Shown here piece after piece: positions 16,137-24,538 of a stretch of 43,898 nt of DNA. A model generated the notes under the pieces. The model was not told the origin of the DNA. It did not search any database and saw nothing but the letters and a program-made list of their open reading frames with translations. Location of the stretch: assembly GCA_022865625.1 (NCBI GenBank), contig JALHTB010000127.1, positions 1-43,898 of the forward strand, read 5' to 3'. Each line of letters begins with the position of its first letter. The first letter of the stretch is position 1. The position numbers were made by a program, and so were the translations under genes. Source of the DNA: Candidatus Bathyarchaeota archaeon (GTDB lineage Archaea > Thermoproteota > Bathyarchaeia > 40CM-2-53-6 > FEN-987).

Positions 16137-17114
16137 TTGAGCCCACATTCAGAGTTGGAATCAGCGGTTGCTGACGTCATCTTTCTCGGAAATGAACGCA
16201 AGGTCCCACTAAGCGGGCTAGCCTCTCTCACCCGAGCCACACCTGACCAAGCCAAGAGAGCATTGGATGAGCTCAAGAAACTCGGATACCCACTGCGCCT
16301 ATCCCGAGCAGGCATAGTGGAACGCCTATCGTTTCGGCCCATTGGTGCACAGCAACTAACGGCAGATCTGACTACAGAAAGGATTGGGCGGAGAATCGAG
16401 TGGAGGCTTCACGTGAGCTCAACTCAAGACGAGTTGAAGAGACTCGAAGACGAGGCAGAAGACGGAGCTGTATTGTTGGCCGAGACCCAACGGACAGGAA
16501 GGGGGAGACTGTCCAGAAGCTGGTTCTCCCCTACGGGCGGGATATGGATGTCAGTGTTGCTGAGGCCAAGTTGGCCCAGATCGCATCAAATCCTCACACT
16601 CGCCTTTGCGGCAGCAGTGACCAGAGCAGTCTACAGTGTGACCAAGATCTCGTCCCTCATCAAATGGCCAAACGATCTGATGATCAGATCCCGCAAAGTC
16701 GCAGGTATGCTAGCTGAAGCAACTTACGAAGGCAACAAACTGCGCCGTCTAATCGTCGGAATTGGCGTCAACGCGAACATCAACACCATGCGGTTTCCAG
16801 GAACAATTCGAAGAACCTCAACCTCTCTCAGCCGTGAGCTTGGCCGAGACATCGACAGGAACCTGTTGACGAGAAGGATCATCGAAGAGATGGACCATTC
16901 ATATCGCAGATTCGAATCCGGACACACGGCTGAACTCCTAGAGGAAGCAAGACGACTCTGCTCCACGCTCGGAAGGAAAGTGCGAGTCACAACAACTGAA
17001 GGACGGTTCATTTGCGAGGCTCTGGATCTCGGAGATGACGGACAACTCATGGCACGTCTGAATAGCGGTGCCGTAATCCCATTGTATGCAGCTGACGTTG
17101 CACATCTTCGTTAG
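16137..17114 (+). CDS. birA: Biotin--[acetyl-CoA-carboxylase] ligase with N-terminal HTH-like domain
   Basis: A 325-residue BirA-type enzyme that makes biotinyl-AMP and transfers biotin to a lysine of a carboxylase carrier domain. Residues 1-65 form a winged-HTH-like region. The catalytic domain starts at about 88 and shows the biotinyl-AMP loop GRGRLSR at 121-127, GGIWMSVLL, KWPND at 176-180 with the active-site Lys, and GIGVN. The last 50 residues form the SH3-like C-terminal domain. The length and the HTH match the bifunctional bacterial type, in which the protein also represses biotin genes, but no biotin genes lie nearby. The start is a TTG; no ATG fits the frame upstream. Confidence 0.93.
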   Translation: MSPHSELESAVADVIFLGNERKVPLSGLASLTRATPDQAKRALDELKKLGYPLRLSRAGIVERLSFRPIGAQQLTADLTTERIGRRIEWRLHVSSTQDELKRLEDEAEDGAVLLAETQRTGRGRLSRSWFSPTGGIWMSVLLRPSWPRSHQILTLAFAAAVTRAVYSVTKISSLIKWPNDLMIRSRKVAGMLAEATYEGNKLRRLIVGIGVNANINTMRFPGTIRRTSTSLSRELGRDIDRNLLTRRIIEEMDHSYRRFESGHTAELLEEARRLCSTLGRKVRVTTTEGRFICEALDLGDDGQLMARLNSGAVIPLYAADVAHLR

Positions 17115-17180
17115 GCTTTCGACTCGACTAGTTGACCGTTAGATACAAATCAAGGCTAACCTATCACGCGGTGATCCACA

Positions 17181-17759
17181 TTGGTTCTAATAGAGGACAA
17201 AAGGTCAAAGAAGGTCGCGATAGTCGCTCACTGTCTGCTTAATCAGAACGCAAAGGTGAATGGTTTCGCCTTCTTCCCAGACATGATAAAGCCGCTGATC
17301 GACATTCTGCATGCCAACGACTTTGGAGTAGTCCAACTTCCTTGTCCCGAGACAACCTTTTCCGGGACGAGGAGATGGTGGTACGTAAGAGAGCAATACG
17401 ACACACCAGGCTTCCGAAACCACTGCAGAAGAATACTCGAACCCATTGTGTCGCAGATAGTGGAGTACCAAAAGGAAGGATACAAAGTGGTTATCATCGG
17501 CCTAGACGGCAGCCCATCTTGTGGAGTGAGATGGTCGGGAACGAGCAAGAACTGGGGCGGTCCACCAAAGATCCCAGAAGAGGAAATGACGAACTATCCG
17601 CTGACAAAGAAGCCGGGCATCTTCATGGAAGAACTGATCTCAATGATCAAGGAAACTGGGACCAAAGCGCCTCGCATGATTGGCGCGGGCTTCGACATGC
17701 CTGGGTTCAAACTGGAGAAGATCGCAGAAGAGATCAACAGCTTCCTCAGAAAAGCATAG
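17181..17759 (+). CDS. TudS-related (DUF523-like) putative Fe-S desulfidase
   Basis: A 192-residue protein related to DUF523/TudS, the thiouracil desulfidase family that uses a [4Fe-4S] cluster held by three cysteines to remove sulfur from thio-nucleobases. The three candidate ligands are all present in order: Cys18 in AHCLLNQNAK, Cys55 in LPCPE and Cys114 in GSPSCGV. It belongs to the longer relatives that keep the three-cysteine pattern but differ elsewhere, so the activity is not certain. The start is a TTG. It is followed 275 bases later by a nucleoside-type ABC importer in the same direction, a context that fits salvage of modified bases. Confidence 0.75.
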   Translation: MVLIEDKRSKKVAIVAHCLLNQNAKVNGFAFFPDMIKPLIDILHANDFGVVQLPCPETTFSGTRRWWYVREQYDTPGFRNHCRRILEPIVSQIVEYQKEGYKVVIIGLDGSPSCGVRWSGTSKNWGGPPKIPEEEMTNYPLTKKPGIFMEELISMIKETGTKAPRMIGAGFDMPGFKLEKIAEEINSFLRKA

Positions 17760-18034
17760 ATAGAGATCATACCATCAACCGCCACGTCAATTCTGTCAAT
17801 ACTTCATAGAGCAATGCGTGCAGACATCACGACGTAGGAACGAGTCTGTCTCAATTCCCTCAGTTCTGAGACAGCTCCGGTTATGTTTCGGGTTCTCAAA
17901 GCAGAAGGAGAAGTCTCTCGCAACTCTGGCCCAAACGCGACGGTTCCGTTGGACGAGCATCAGAGTCTCTAGTGAAGTTGGCGAGCTAGCAAAGCTTTTA
18001 ATGCAATCAGGGCGCCTTCCAATGTCGATGAAAA
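17760..18034. other. Intergenic stretch upstream of the BMP importer
   Basis: No gene is visible. A TATA-like sequence, CTTTTAATG at 17995-18003, sits about 36 bases before the start of the binding-protein gene and predicts a leader of about 10 bases. Confidence 0.4.
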
Positions 18035-19129
18035 ATGAATCAAACAACAGCAGCGGTCGGAATGATCGTAACACTCATCATCGGACTTGTCATCGGCATC
18101 GGAGCTGCGCCAATGGTGATGCCTCCAGCACCAACTGGACAAGTCACCACGACAGTAACGACAACAGTCACAGCCGAAATGGCTACTGCGTTCTCGAAAC
18201 TGAAGGTCGGTCTGATAATGCCGATCACACCTGAGGACTACTCATGGAACTACCAAGCTGACTACTCGATCAAACTGCTGAAGGAACAGTTCGGATTCGA
18301 ACTTTCCACAGCAGAGAATCTCTTCGACGGAACCAAGGCAGAGCCAGTCGCTACTGACTGGGCATCAAAGGGATTCAACATAATCATCGGGCAAGGCATA
18401 CAGTACCAGGACATGTTCCTCAAGATTGCCCCACAGTTCCCCAAGACACTGTTCGTATGCGTTGACTGCTTCAAAGGAGCAGAGAACGTGTACGATGTCT
18501 GGTGGTACATGGCCGACGGCGGATACCTAATGGGCCTTCTTGCAGGAAAGATGACGCAGAGCAACAAGCTTGGCTTGATCGGTGGAGGCAGAGTGCCATC
18601 CATATGGGGTGCACACGAGGCCTTCAAGAGAGGAGCAAAGCAAGTCAACCCGAAGGTCACGTTCCTCGAGACATGGATGCCATTCTCGTGGGCTGACGTC
18701 GCCGGAGCCAAGAAATCAGCAGAACAGATGGTCGACCAAGGCGTTGATTTCCTCTTCAGCAGTGGAGACGGAGTTGACGTTGGTGTCAGGCAAGCAGCCA
18801 AAGAGAAGAACGTCCAGATGACAGGAGTCTACGCTGATGCGGCTCACTTGGACCCAGCTCACATCGCTCAGAATATTGTCGTGCGTTGGGACATATGCTA
18901 CCTAACAGCGATGTTTGACTACGTCCGAGGGGACTACAAGAACAAGTGGCTACAAGCAGACGTCTTCTCTGGCATAGTCTCTCTAGGCGCATTCGGCAGT
19001 GCTGTGTCCGCAGATCTGCAAACTTGGCTACTGCAGGAGGAGTACAACCTACGAAATGGCGTGTCAATGCCATTCACACTCGACATCGCTTGCTTCGACA
19101 ACCCGGACAAACCAGAGTGCAAAGTCTAG
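18035..19129 (+). CDS. BMP/PnrA family substrate-binding protein of an ABC importer
   Basis: A 364-residue extracellular binding protein of the BMP/Med family, whose characterised members bind purine nucleosides. The first 30 residues form one hydrophobic membrane-anchor or signal segment, then a Thr-rich linker (TTTVTTTV), as in many archaeal lipid- or membrane-anchored binding proteins; no lipobox cysteine is present. The two-lobed periplasmic fold follows, with ADGGYLMGLLAGKMT and LGLIGGG as family landmarks, and SSGDGVDVGV in the second lobe. It begins an operon with two permease genes; the first overlaps its 3' end. Nucleoside specificity is inferred from the family. Confidence 0.92.
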   Translation: MNQTTAAVGMIVTLIIGLVIGIGAAPMVMPPAPTGQVTTTVTTTVTAEMATAFSKLKVGLIMPITPEDYSWNYQADYSIKLLKEQFGFELSTAENLFDGTKAEPVATDWASKGFNIIIGQGIQYQDMFLKIAPQFPKTLFVCVDCFKGAENVYDVWWYMADGGYLMGLLAGKMTQSNKLGLIGGGRVPSIWGAHEAFKRGAKQVNPKVTFLETWMPFSWADVAGAKKSAEQMVDQGVDFLFSSGDGVDVGVRQAAKEKNVQMTGVYADAAHLDPAHIAQNIVVRWDICYLTAMFDYVRGDYKNKWLQADVFSGIVSLGAFGSAVSADLQTWLLQEEYNLRNGVSMPFTLDIACFDNPDKPECKV

Positions 19130-20145
19130 CTAGACTGCGTGGCGTGGGCTTCAACGCCCTCGCCTTAGCCGTAGGCATATTGGCGGGCCTAGGTCTAATC
19201 GCCGTGATCGGCGGAAACCTGAGACTCGCCACAATCTCCCTTTTGTTGAGTCCGATATCAAGTACGTATGGTTTTGCCGAGATATTCGTCCGAGTTACCG
19301 TTCTTCTCATAATGGGTTTGGGAATAGCCCTTGGACTGAGAGCAGGGCTTTGGAACGTGGGCGCAGAAGGACAGTACATTGTTGGAAGCGTAATGGCAAT
19401 AGCAGCTGCGTTCTACTTGACCTCGGTTCCACCGCTACTGAGAATCGTGCTTATGATGCTGGCTGGGGCAGCAGGCGGCCTCATTTGGATGGTTGTTCCC
19501 GCGGTTCTCAAGGCAAGATTTGGAGCGAACGAGATCATAGTCACGCTATTGCTGAATCTCATTGCATCCAACTTCCTGCTTTACGCTCTGGATGGACCAA
19601 TTCGTGGAAAAGCATCGTTTGGATATCTGATATCTGACATACTGCCTCCAGAGTTGCGAATCCCCAAGATCCTCCCTCAGACAAGACTTGGGCTTGGAAT
19701 CGTGATCGCCGCCGGTTTGGTTGTAGTTTTCTACCTACTCACTGAAAGAACGTCCTTTGGGCTTCAAGTGAGAACTGTGGGTAGAAACCTGCAGGCCGCG
19801 AGATACGCGGGGATTAGGATCCCAAGAATCATCATGCTCACATTGCTCCTCAGTGGCGCGATGGCGGGACTTGCAGGAGCAGTGCATGTGAGCGGAGTGA
19901 TTTTCACTCTCGACCCGGGATATCCGTCGGGTTATGGGTTCATTGCGATAATAGTTGCAATGTTAGGTGGGGCCTCTGTGATAGGCACCACGATAGCAGC
20001 TGTGGTGATCAGTTACTTCGTCGTTGGCGCAGAGGCAATGCAGAGCGCAGCAGGAGTGCCTTTTGCGCTCGTGTACACGATAGAAGGCATCATCCTCTTC
20101 AGTCTAGCAGCCGGCCAGTATCTCATGACGATTAGGAAAAAGTGA
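19117..20145 (+). CDS. ABC transporter permease (BPD_transp_2, BMP-type importer), subunit 1
   Basis: A membrane permease of about 342 residues with some ten hydrophobic segments and the family signature GLRAGLWNVGAEGQYIVG near residues 70-87. It pairs with the next permease (NupP/NupQ-like arrangement) to form the channel. The open frame runs upstream into the binding-protein gene, but that part is a shadow. I placed the start at the GTG at 19117, giving a 13-base overlap with the upstream stop; a GTG at 19144 is the alternative. Neither has a strong ribosome-binding site, which suggests coupled translation. Confidence 0.9.
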   Translation: MQSLARLRGVGFNALALAVGILAGLGLIAVIGGNLRLATISLLLSPISSTYGFAEIFVRVTVLLIMGLGIALGLRAGLWNVGAEGQYIVGSVMAIAAAFYLTSVPPLLRIVLMMLAGAAGGLIWMVVPAVLKARFGANEIIVTLLLNLIASNFLLYALDGPIRGKASFGYLISDILPPELRIPKILPQTRLGLGIVIAAGLVVVFYLLTERTSFGLQVRTVGRNLQAARYAGIRIPRIIMLTLLLSGAMAGLAGAVHVSGVIFTLDPGYPSGYGFIAIIVAMLGGASVIGTTIAAVVISYFVVGAEAMQSAAGVPFALVYTIEGIILFSLAAGQYLMTIRKK

Positions 20146-20152
20146 CACAACC

Positions 20153-21079
20153 ATGGTCGATGTTCTATTCGTGGAAGCGATTCTGTATCAGACTCTGAAA
20201 CTCGTACCGGCGATCCTCTTTGCCAGCTTGGGCGAGTTGGTCGCAGAGAAGTCTGGGGTGCTAAACCTCGGTGTCGAGGGGATAATGCTCATGGCGGCTT
20301 TCACAGCCTTTGATGTGACTTACATGACTGGAAACCCGTGGTTGGGAATACTTGGCGCGATAGGGGTCTCTCTTATCCTGGGATTGGTTTTTTCGTTTTT
20401 CGCGGTCAATCTGCGCGTTAACCAGGTTGTCATTGGACTCGGACTCTGGCTCTTCGGCCTAGGCCTCTCGGATACACTCTATCGGGCCTTCTTTGCCGTT
20501 GGCACAACACCCACTGTGCCAATAATTGGCGACATGAACATCCCGGTTCTTACATCAATTCCGGTGATTGGCAGGATATTCTTTGACCAAAACCCACTTG
20601 TCTACATCTCTATTGCACTCATTCCCGTTGTGGCCTTCTTCCTGAGCAAGACGAATTTGGGCATGAAAATCACAGCTGTGGGCGAGAACCCTAGAGCAGC
20701 AGAGACAATGGGAGTTGACGTCTACAAGATCAGATATCTCGCGGTGCTTATCGGCGCTGCGTTTGCCGGGGTAGGGGGTGCGTACTTCACGATATCACTG
20801 CTAAGTACCTTCATTTTGAATGTAACGTTTGGCAAGGGCTTCATCGCACTTGCGATGATCTACTTTGGCAAATGGAAGCCCTACCGTATCTTCCTGCCGT
20901 TGATAATCTTCAGCTTCGTAGATTCTCTGCAGCTTGGCGTGCAAGCCATAGGAGTCCCGATCAAGTACTTCTTCCTGAACATGATTCCCTACATTACCAT
21001 CATTGCCTTGATCCCGATCCTAGGTAGGCGTGCAGAGGCTCCCGCTGCTCTGATGGAACCGTACAAGAAAGGCGGATAG
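20153..21079 (+). CDS. ABC transporter permease (BPD_transp_2, BMP-type importer), subunit 2
   Basis: A 308-residue permease with about eight to ten hydrophobic helices and the family landmark EKSGVLNLGVEGIMLMAAF near residues 28-46, followed by NPRAAETMGVDVYKIRY in the cytoplasmic coupling region. It starts seven bases after the first permease stop and completes the heterodimeric membrane channel of the importer. The gene ends 15 bases before the stop of the convergent ATPase gene. Confidence 0.93.
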   Translation: MVDVLFVEAILYQTLKLVPAILFASLGELVAEKSGVLNLGVEGIMLMAAFTAFDVTYMTGNPWLGILGAIGVSLILGLVFSFFAVNLRVNQVVIGLGLWLFGLGLSDTLYRAFFAVGTTPTVPIIGDMNIPVLTSIPVIGRIFFDQNPLVYISIALIPVVAFFLSKTNLGMKITAVGENPRAAETMGVDVYKIRYLAVLIGAAFAGVGGAYFTISLLSTFILNVTFGKGFIALAMIYFGKWKPYRIFLPLIIFSFVDSLQLGVQAIGVPIKYFFLNMIPYITIIALIPILGRRAEAPAALMEPYKKGG

Positions 21080-21094
21080 ACGCAGGCTCCGGTC

Positions 21095-22678
21095 CTAGGA
21101 CGAATGCGACCTACTCTGCGTCATGAGAGTCGCTATTTCTTGCACTTTTGCTTTCTCAATGGGGAACGTGTCTGAAATCTGGCCGTTGCATATTACCGCG
21201 ATCCTGTCGCTCATGTCTAAGAGTTCATCGAGTTCGCTTGAGATCAAGAGAACAGCCTTACCTTTCTTCTTCTGTTTCATCAAGAGTCTTCTTGTATATT
21301 CGGTTGCAGCCACATCCAAGCCTTTCGTAGGATTGTGGGCTATGATGACCTTCGGCTCCCAGAACAGCTCCCTCGACAGTAGGAACTTCTGTTTGTTGCC
21401 ACCTGAAAGGGTCCAAGCCTGTACTTGCGGTGACTGAGCTCTCACATCGTACTCTGACATGAGCTTCGTCAACTCGTTCCGGATGGACTTCAAATCAAGC
21501 AAGCCTCCCTTCGTGAACATTCGCGCTACATGTGGCTCTATGATCAGGTTATCCGCCAGCAAGAAGTCGAATACCAATCCCGCTTTCTGATCCTCCGGAA
21601 TATGAGCCACACCAAGCTTTCTAATATCATCAGGGTGCCAACCAGTGACATCCTTGCCCATCGCCAAGACTTTGCCAGTTGTCGGCTTGCGAATGCCAGT
21701 TGCCACTTCGACTAGCTCTCTCTGCCCATTTCCAGCAATACCTGCGATGCCCAGGATCTCTCCGCCCTTGACCGAGATTGAGACTCTGTCAAGAACCGGG
21801 AATCCCATTGTGTTGACCGCAGATACGGCTTGAAGGTCAAGGTATGTTTCTGTGACCTGAGATGCCAGTCTGTCCACTCGAAGGAGAACGTCGCGGCCTA
21901 TAATCATCCTGGCCAGGTCAGCTCTGCTCACATTCTTAGTGGCTTCGGTTGCAACGACCATGCCCTGTCTCAGAACAGTCACGTTGTCGGTCACTGCCAA
22001 GATCTCATCAATCTTGTGCGAGACGAAGATGATGGACTTGCCTGAAGCTGCCATCTGGCGTAGAGCAGAGAAGAGGTCATGGGTCTCCAGCGGTGTGAGT
22101 ACCGATGTGGGTTCATCAAGAATAAGTATAGTGGCGCCTTTGAACAGGGCCTTGACGATCTCCACGCACTGTCTTTGGCCAGCAGATAGGTCGCGAATCG
22201 TTGCATTAGGGTCAACAGCAAGGCCATGTTGTTTCGCGACATCTAGGATCTGTTTCTCTAGACCAGCGCGATCAATGAGTGGTTTCTTCCATCCCTCGTT
22301 CAGCATGATCGAGATGTTTTCGATGACCGTCATCGTGGGTATTAACATGAATTCCTGATGAACCATCGCAATTCCGACGTTCATGGCATCACGCGGGGAA
22401 TGAAAGTGAACCTCCTTCCCATTGACCAAGATCCTTCCGCAGTCGGGACGCATGAGGCCATAGAGCACGTTGCACAGGGTTGTCTTGCCCGCCCCGTTCT
22501 CTCCTAGAAGGGCATGCACTTCTCCCCATTTGAGCTTGAAGTCCACATTGTTGTTTGCCAAGAGTGTACCGAACTGCTTCGTAACACCCTCCGCCACGAC
22601 CGCGTAGTCTTCTGGGTTTGCTGCATTAGTTCGCATAACCTGCCGAGTAGCAAGATATGCTAAAGAGCCTTGCGGCAT
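21095..22678 (-). CDS. ABC transporter ATP-binding protein with two ABC domains (BMP/nucleoside importer)
   Basis: A 527-residue tandem ATPase of the RbsA/NupO class that powers the importer at 18-21 kb. Domain 1 is complete: Walker A GENGAGKT at 59-66, signature LSAGQRQ and Walker B LILDEPTS. Domain 2 has a degenerate Walker A (GIAGNGQRE), signature LSGGNKQ and an altered Walker B (VIIAHNPTKGLD), which is normal for this class. It is transcribed towards the permeases from its own promoter, which is unusual because it normally lies in the same operon. The first ATG is 22678; an ATG at 22636, preceded by its own TATA-like box, is an alternative. Confidence 0.93.
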   Translation of the reverse strand: MPQGSLAYLATRQVMRTNAANPEDYAVVAEGVTKQFGTLLANNNVDFKLKWGEVHALLGENGAGKTTLCNVLYGLMRPDCGRILVNGKEVHFHSPRDAMNVGIAMVHQEFMLIPTMTVIENISIMLNEGWKKPLIDRAGLEKQILDVAKQHGLAVDPNATIRDLSAGQRQCVEIVKALFKGATILILDEPTSVLTPLETHDLFSALRQMAASGKSIIFVSHKIDEILAVTDNVTVLRQGMVVATEATKNVSRADLARMIIGRDVLLRVDRLASQVTETYLDLQAVSAVNTMGFPVLDRVSISVKGGEILGIAGIAGNGQRELVEVATGIRKPTTGKVLAMGKDVTGWHPDDIRKLGVAHIPEDQKAGLVFDFLLADNLIIEPHVARMFTKGGLLDLKSIRNELTKLMSEYDVRAQSPQVQAWTLSGGNKQKFLLSRELFWEPKVIIAHNPTKGLDVAATEYTRRLLMKQKKKGKAVLLISSELDELLDMSDRIAVICNGQISDTFPIEKAKVQEIATLMTQSRSHSS

Positions 22679-22861
22679 TCCTGTCCAACACTTCTCGTAG
22701 CCTCCGACTGAAACGCTGGAAATTCTTATTAGCTGGCGGCAATCGCGCGTTGCCGGACCAGAGAGCCATAAGACGATCAGAATGTGGGAGCTATCCGTGT
22801 TTGACTCAGGTTCTACGCTTTTGGCCAGACTTAAGACTCAGCTGGAGTTTCCTTAGGCAGT

Positions 22862-23737
22862 ATGAGTGGAGTTCACATGTCTACTAACTTGGCTAGGAAC
22901 TCAAGAGCACGGAGCGAGATACTGTTTCTGATCTTCATTGTCTGCATGCTTGCGTACTCCCAAGCATATGTCCCGGCTCATGCCGGTCCACAAGGCGCCG
23001 AGATAGAACTCTCACTCAGCCAATTGGTTCTGCGCGGCGATATCATGGTCGTCTCCGGTCGTCTTTCAACGACCCTCGACAATCGTCCTATACCCTTGGT
23101 CAAGGTTCATCTCCAGTACCACCGGTCTGAGGATAGCTACTTCACTCGTGAAGTGACGATATTCACTTCCAACCCTGGCGGCCTCTTCGAGGACAGGTTT
23201 AACACGACTTCCCTGTTGAGGATCGGAACGTGGTTTGTGAACGCGTCCTTCCCGAGCCAGACAGGATATGAAAACACATCCGCCCTGGCATCATTCACGA
23301 TAGTTGTACAGCCAGCGCTCTCCTTGTACGTCTCAAGTCACGACATCGAGCTTGGACAAAAGGTCGTTTTCAATGGTCTCCTTTTCGCATGCATACCGTG
23401 TATCCAGGATCAAGTCGCCGTGATCTTCACACGCCCAGATAACACCTCAGTCACGATGGATCTGCGCGTGACTCCGATTGGCGGACCATACCCGGGAGGA
23501 TTCTACAACGGCACATTCTCACCAGACACTCGAGGCCGATGGCAAGTCAGAGCCATCTGGAAGGGCAACGACGTGATGCTCCCTACCCACTCGCAGACAG
23601 AAGAGTTCAACGTCGGGACGCTTGCTACTGGATTTGATTTGCGCACAGTCTTCGCGTTTGCGGCTATCGCACTCGTTTCGATCGTCTCAATAGCGTTGCT
23701 GCGACTACGAATTTCGCACAAGAAGCCCGTATCGTAG
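22862..23737 (+). CDS. Secreted, membrane-anchored protein with Ig-like domains, function unknown
   Basis: A 291-residue protein with an N-terminal signal segment (hydrophobic stretch at about residues 21-36 ending PAHA) and a C-terminal transmembrane helix (about 263-283) followed by a basic tail. The bulk therefore sits outside the cell, anchored at its C terminus. The outer part looks like two beta-sandwich (Ig/CARDB-like) domains, judged by alternating hydrophobic strands and segments such as RPIPLVKVHLQY and DTRGRWQVRAIWKGN. A surface or adhesion role is plausible, but I recognise no named family. The ATG at 22877 with GGAG upstream is an alternative start. Confidence 0.7.
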   Translation: MSGVHMSTNLARNSRARSEILFLIFIVCMLAYSQAYVPAHAGPQGAEIELSLSQLVLRGDIMVVSGRLSTTLDNRPIPLVKVHLQYHRSEDSYFTREVTIFTSNPGGLFEDRFNTTSLLRIGTWFVNASFPSQTGYENTSALASFTIVVQPALSLYVSSHDIELGQKVVFNGLLFACIPCIQDQVAVIFTRPDNTSVTMDLRVTPIGGPYPGGFYNGTFSPDTRGRWQVRAIWKGNDVMLPTHSQTEEFNVGTLATGFDLRTVFAFAAIALVSIVSIALLRLRISHKKPVS

Positions 23738-23752
23738 CAAAGCAAGCACCAG

Positions 23753-23845
23753 TGGTGGGCCGGGAGAGATTTGAACTCTCGACCACCTGCGTTTCCTGGA
23801 TGTGTCTGTCAGGCAGGTATCCTAACCAGACTAGACGACCGGCCC
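23753..23845 (-). tRNA. tRNA-Val(GAC) with a 15-base intron and encoded CCA
   Basis: The acceptor stem GGGCCGG pairs perfectly with CCGGCCC, followed by A73 and an encoded CCA. The T arm is GAGAG-TTCAAAT-CTCTC. The anticodon stem CCTGC/GCAGG encloses C-T-GAC-A, then 15 extra bases (23792-23806), then C, so the intron falls at the canonical 37/38 site and the anticodon is GAC (23808-23810 on the plus strand). Discriminator A73 and the GAC anticodon both indicate valine. A TATA box, CTTTATGT at 23872-23879, lies about 30 bases upstream. Confidence 0.92.
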
Positions 23846-23871
23846 ATGCGTGCGGTGAATGGGATCAGGCA

Positions 23872-23879
23872 ACATAAAG
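23872..23879 (-). promoter_or_regulatory. TATA box of tRNA-Val
   Basis: Minus strand CTTTATGT is centred about 31 bases before the first base of the mature tRNA, the expected spacing for an archaeal tRNA gene with a short leader. Confidence 0.5.
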
Positions 23880-23929
23880 ATTCTTCGAGAACTACGAGAA
23901 TGAGAGGTGCAGGCGTTCGCCTGTTCTCT

Positions 23930-24118
23930 CTAGACAAGTCTTACTCGGTTCACATTCTTGTTCATCCAGGAATAGCGTCGAATCTTGGCTGACGCACCGA
24001 AACCACAAGCCGCGCATCTCTTCTTTCTAATATGATACGCATGGCGTCCGCACCTGCGGCATTTGATGTGAGTCTTTGATCGGCCCCGAAGCCCAAAGGA
24101 GGGTGTGCCCTTTCCCAA
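23930..24118 (-). CDS. rpl37e: 50S ribosomal protein L37e
   Basis: A 62-residue basic protein with the C4 zinc ribbon of L37e: [10 protein letters not shown] in the first half and CAACGFG in the second. The N terminus [11 protein letters not shown] and the ending RRYSW are typical. It binds 23S rRNA near the 5.8S-like domain. It follows the Sm-like protein gene by 47 bases in the same direction, an order conserved across many archaea, so both are probably in one transcript. Confidence 0.97.
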   Translation of the reverse strand: MGKGTPSFGLRGRSKTHIKCRRCGRHAYHIRKKRCAACGFGASAKIRRYSWMNKNVNRVRLV

Positions 24119-24165
24119 TGCGTTTCACCTGGATGAGCAAAAGAGGACAGGTATTTATGTCAACC

Positions 24166-24399
24166 TTAGCGGCTTGGCGGTGGACTTACGAGCACGACAT
24201 TGTCTCCTCTCACAATGATCGTGCCAATCTTCTTTGCGTTGTCAGGGTTTGTGATGTCGTCAGCATCTTCCAGCACCAAGTTCATGTGTTGATCGTAACT
24301 GTAGAGTCTTCCTCTAACCGTACGACCGCCTTTCAGTTCTACTAGCACAACCTTGCCTAGGCTATCCTCGAAGATCTTTGAGGCGACATCAGAAGACAT
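24166..24399 (-). CDS. Sm-like archaeal protein (SmAP/Lsm)
   Basis: A 77-residue Sm-fold protein that forms RNA-binding heptameric rings. The Sm1 motif is visible in VLVELKGGRTVRGRLYSYDQHMNLVLEDA (about residues 17-45), including the RNA-contacting D-x-H-x-N triad. The Sm2 motif is in GTIIVRGDNVVLVS (about 59-72), with the IVRGDNV hallmark. It precedes the L37e gene. A TATA-like box lies at 24448-24455, about 52 bases before the ATG, giving a leader of about 26 bases. Confidence 0.95.
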   Translation of the reverse strand: MSSDVASKIFEDSLGKVVLVELKGGRTVRGRLYSYDQHMNLVLEDADDITNPDNAKKIGTIIVRGDNVVLVSPPPSR

Positions 24400-24447
24400 T
24401 GTATTGGTGTCTCCGGCTGGAATCGAAGTCTAAGCATGAACCCACAC

Positions 24448-24455
24448 AATTTAAG
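24448..24455 (-). promoter_or_regulatory. TATA box of the SmAP-L37e operon
   Basis: Minus strand CTTAAATT predicts a transcription start near 24425, 26 bases before the SmAP start codon. Confidence 0.4.
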
Positions 24456-24538
24456 GGTTAGGGTCTTCAATCTACTTCCAAACGCTGAATTCTTGCGAAC
24501 TCCATATCGGACACAACAACGTGTAACGACAGGAGACG

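Noticed and set aside
18946..19116. Upstream part of the first permease frame
   Set aside because: It lies inside the binding-protein gene in another frame and is arginine-rich without membrane character, typical of a shadow.
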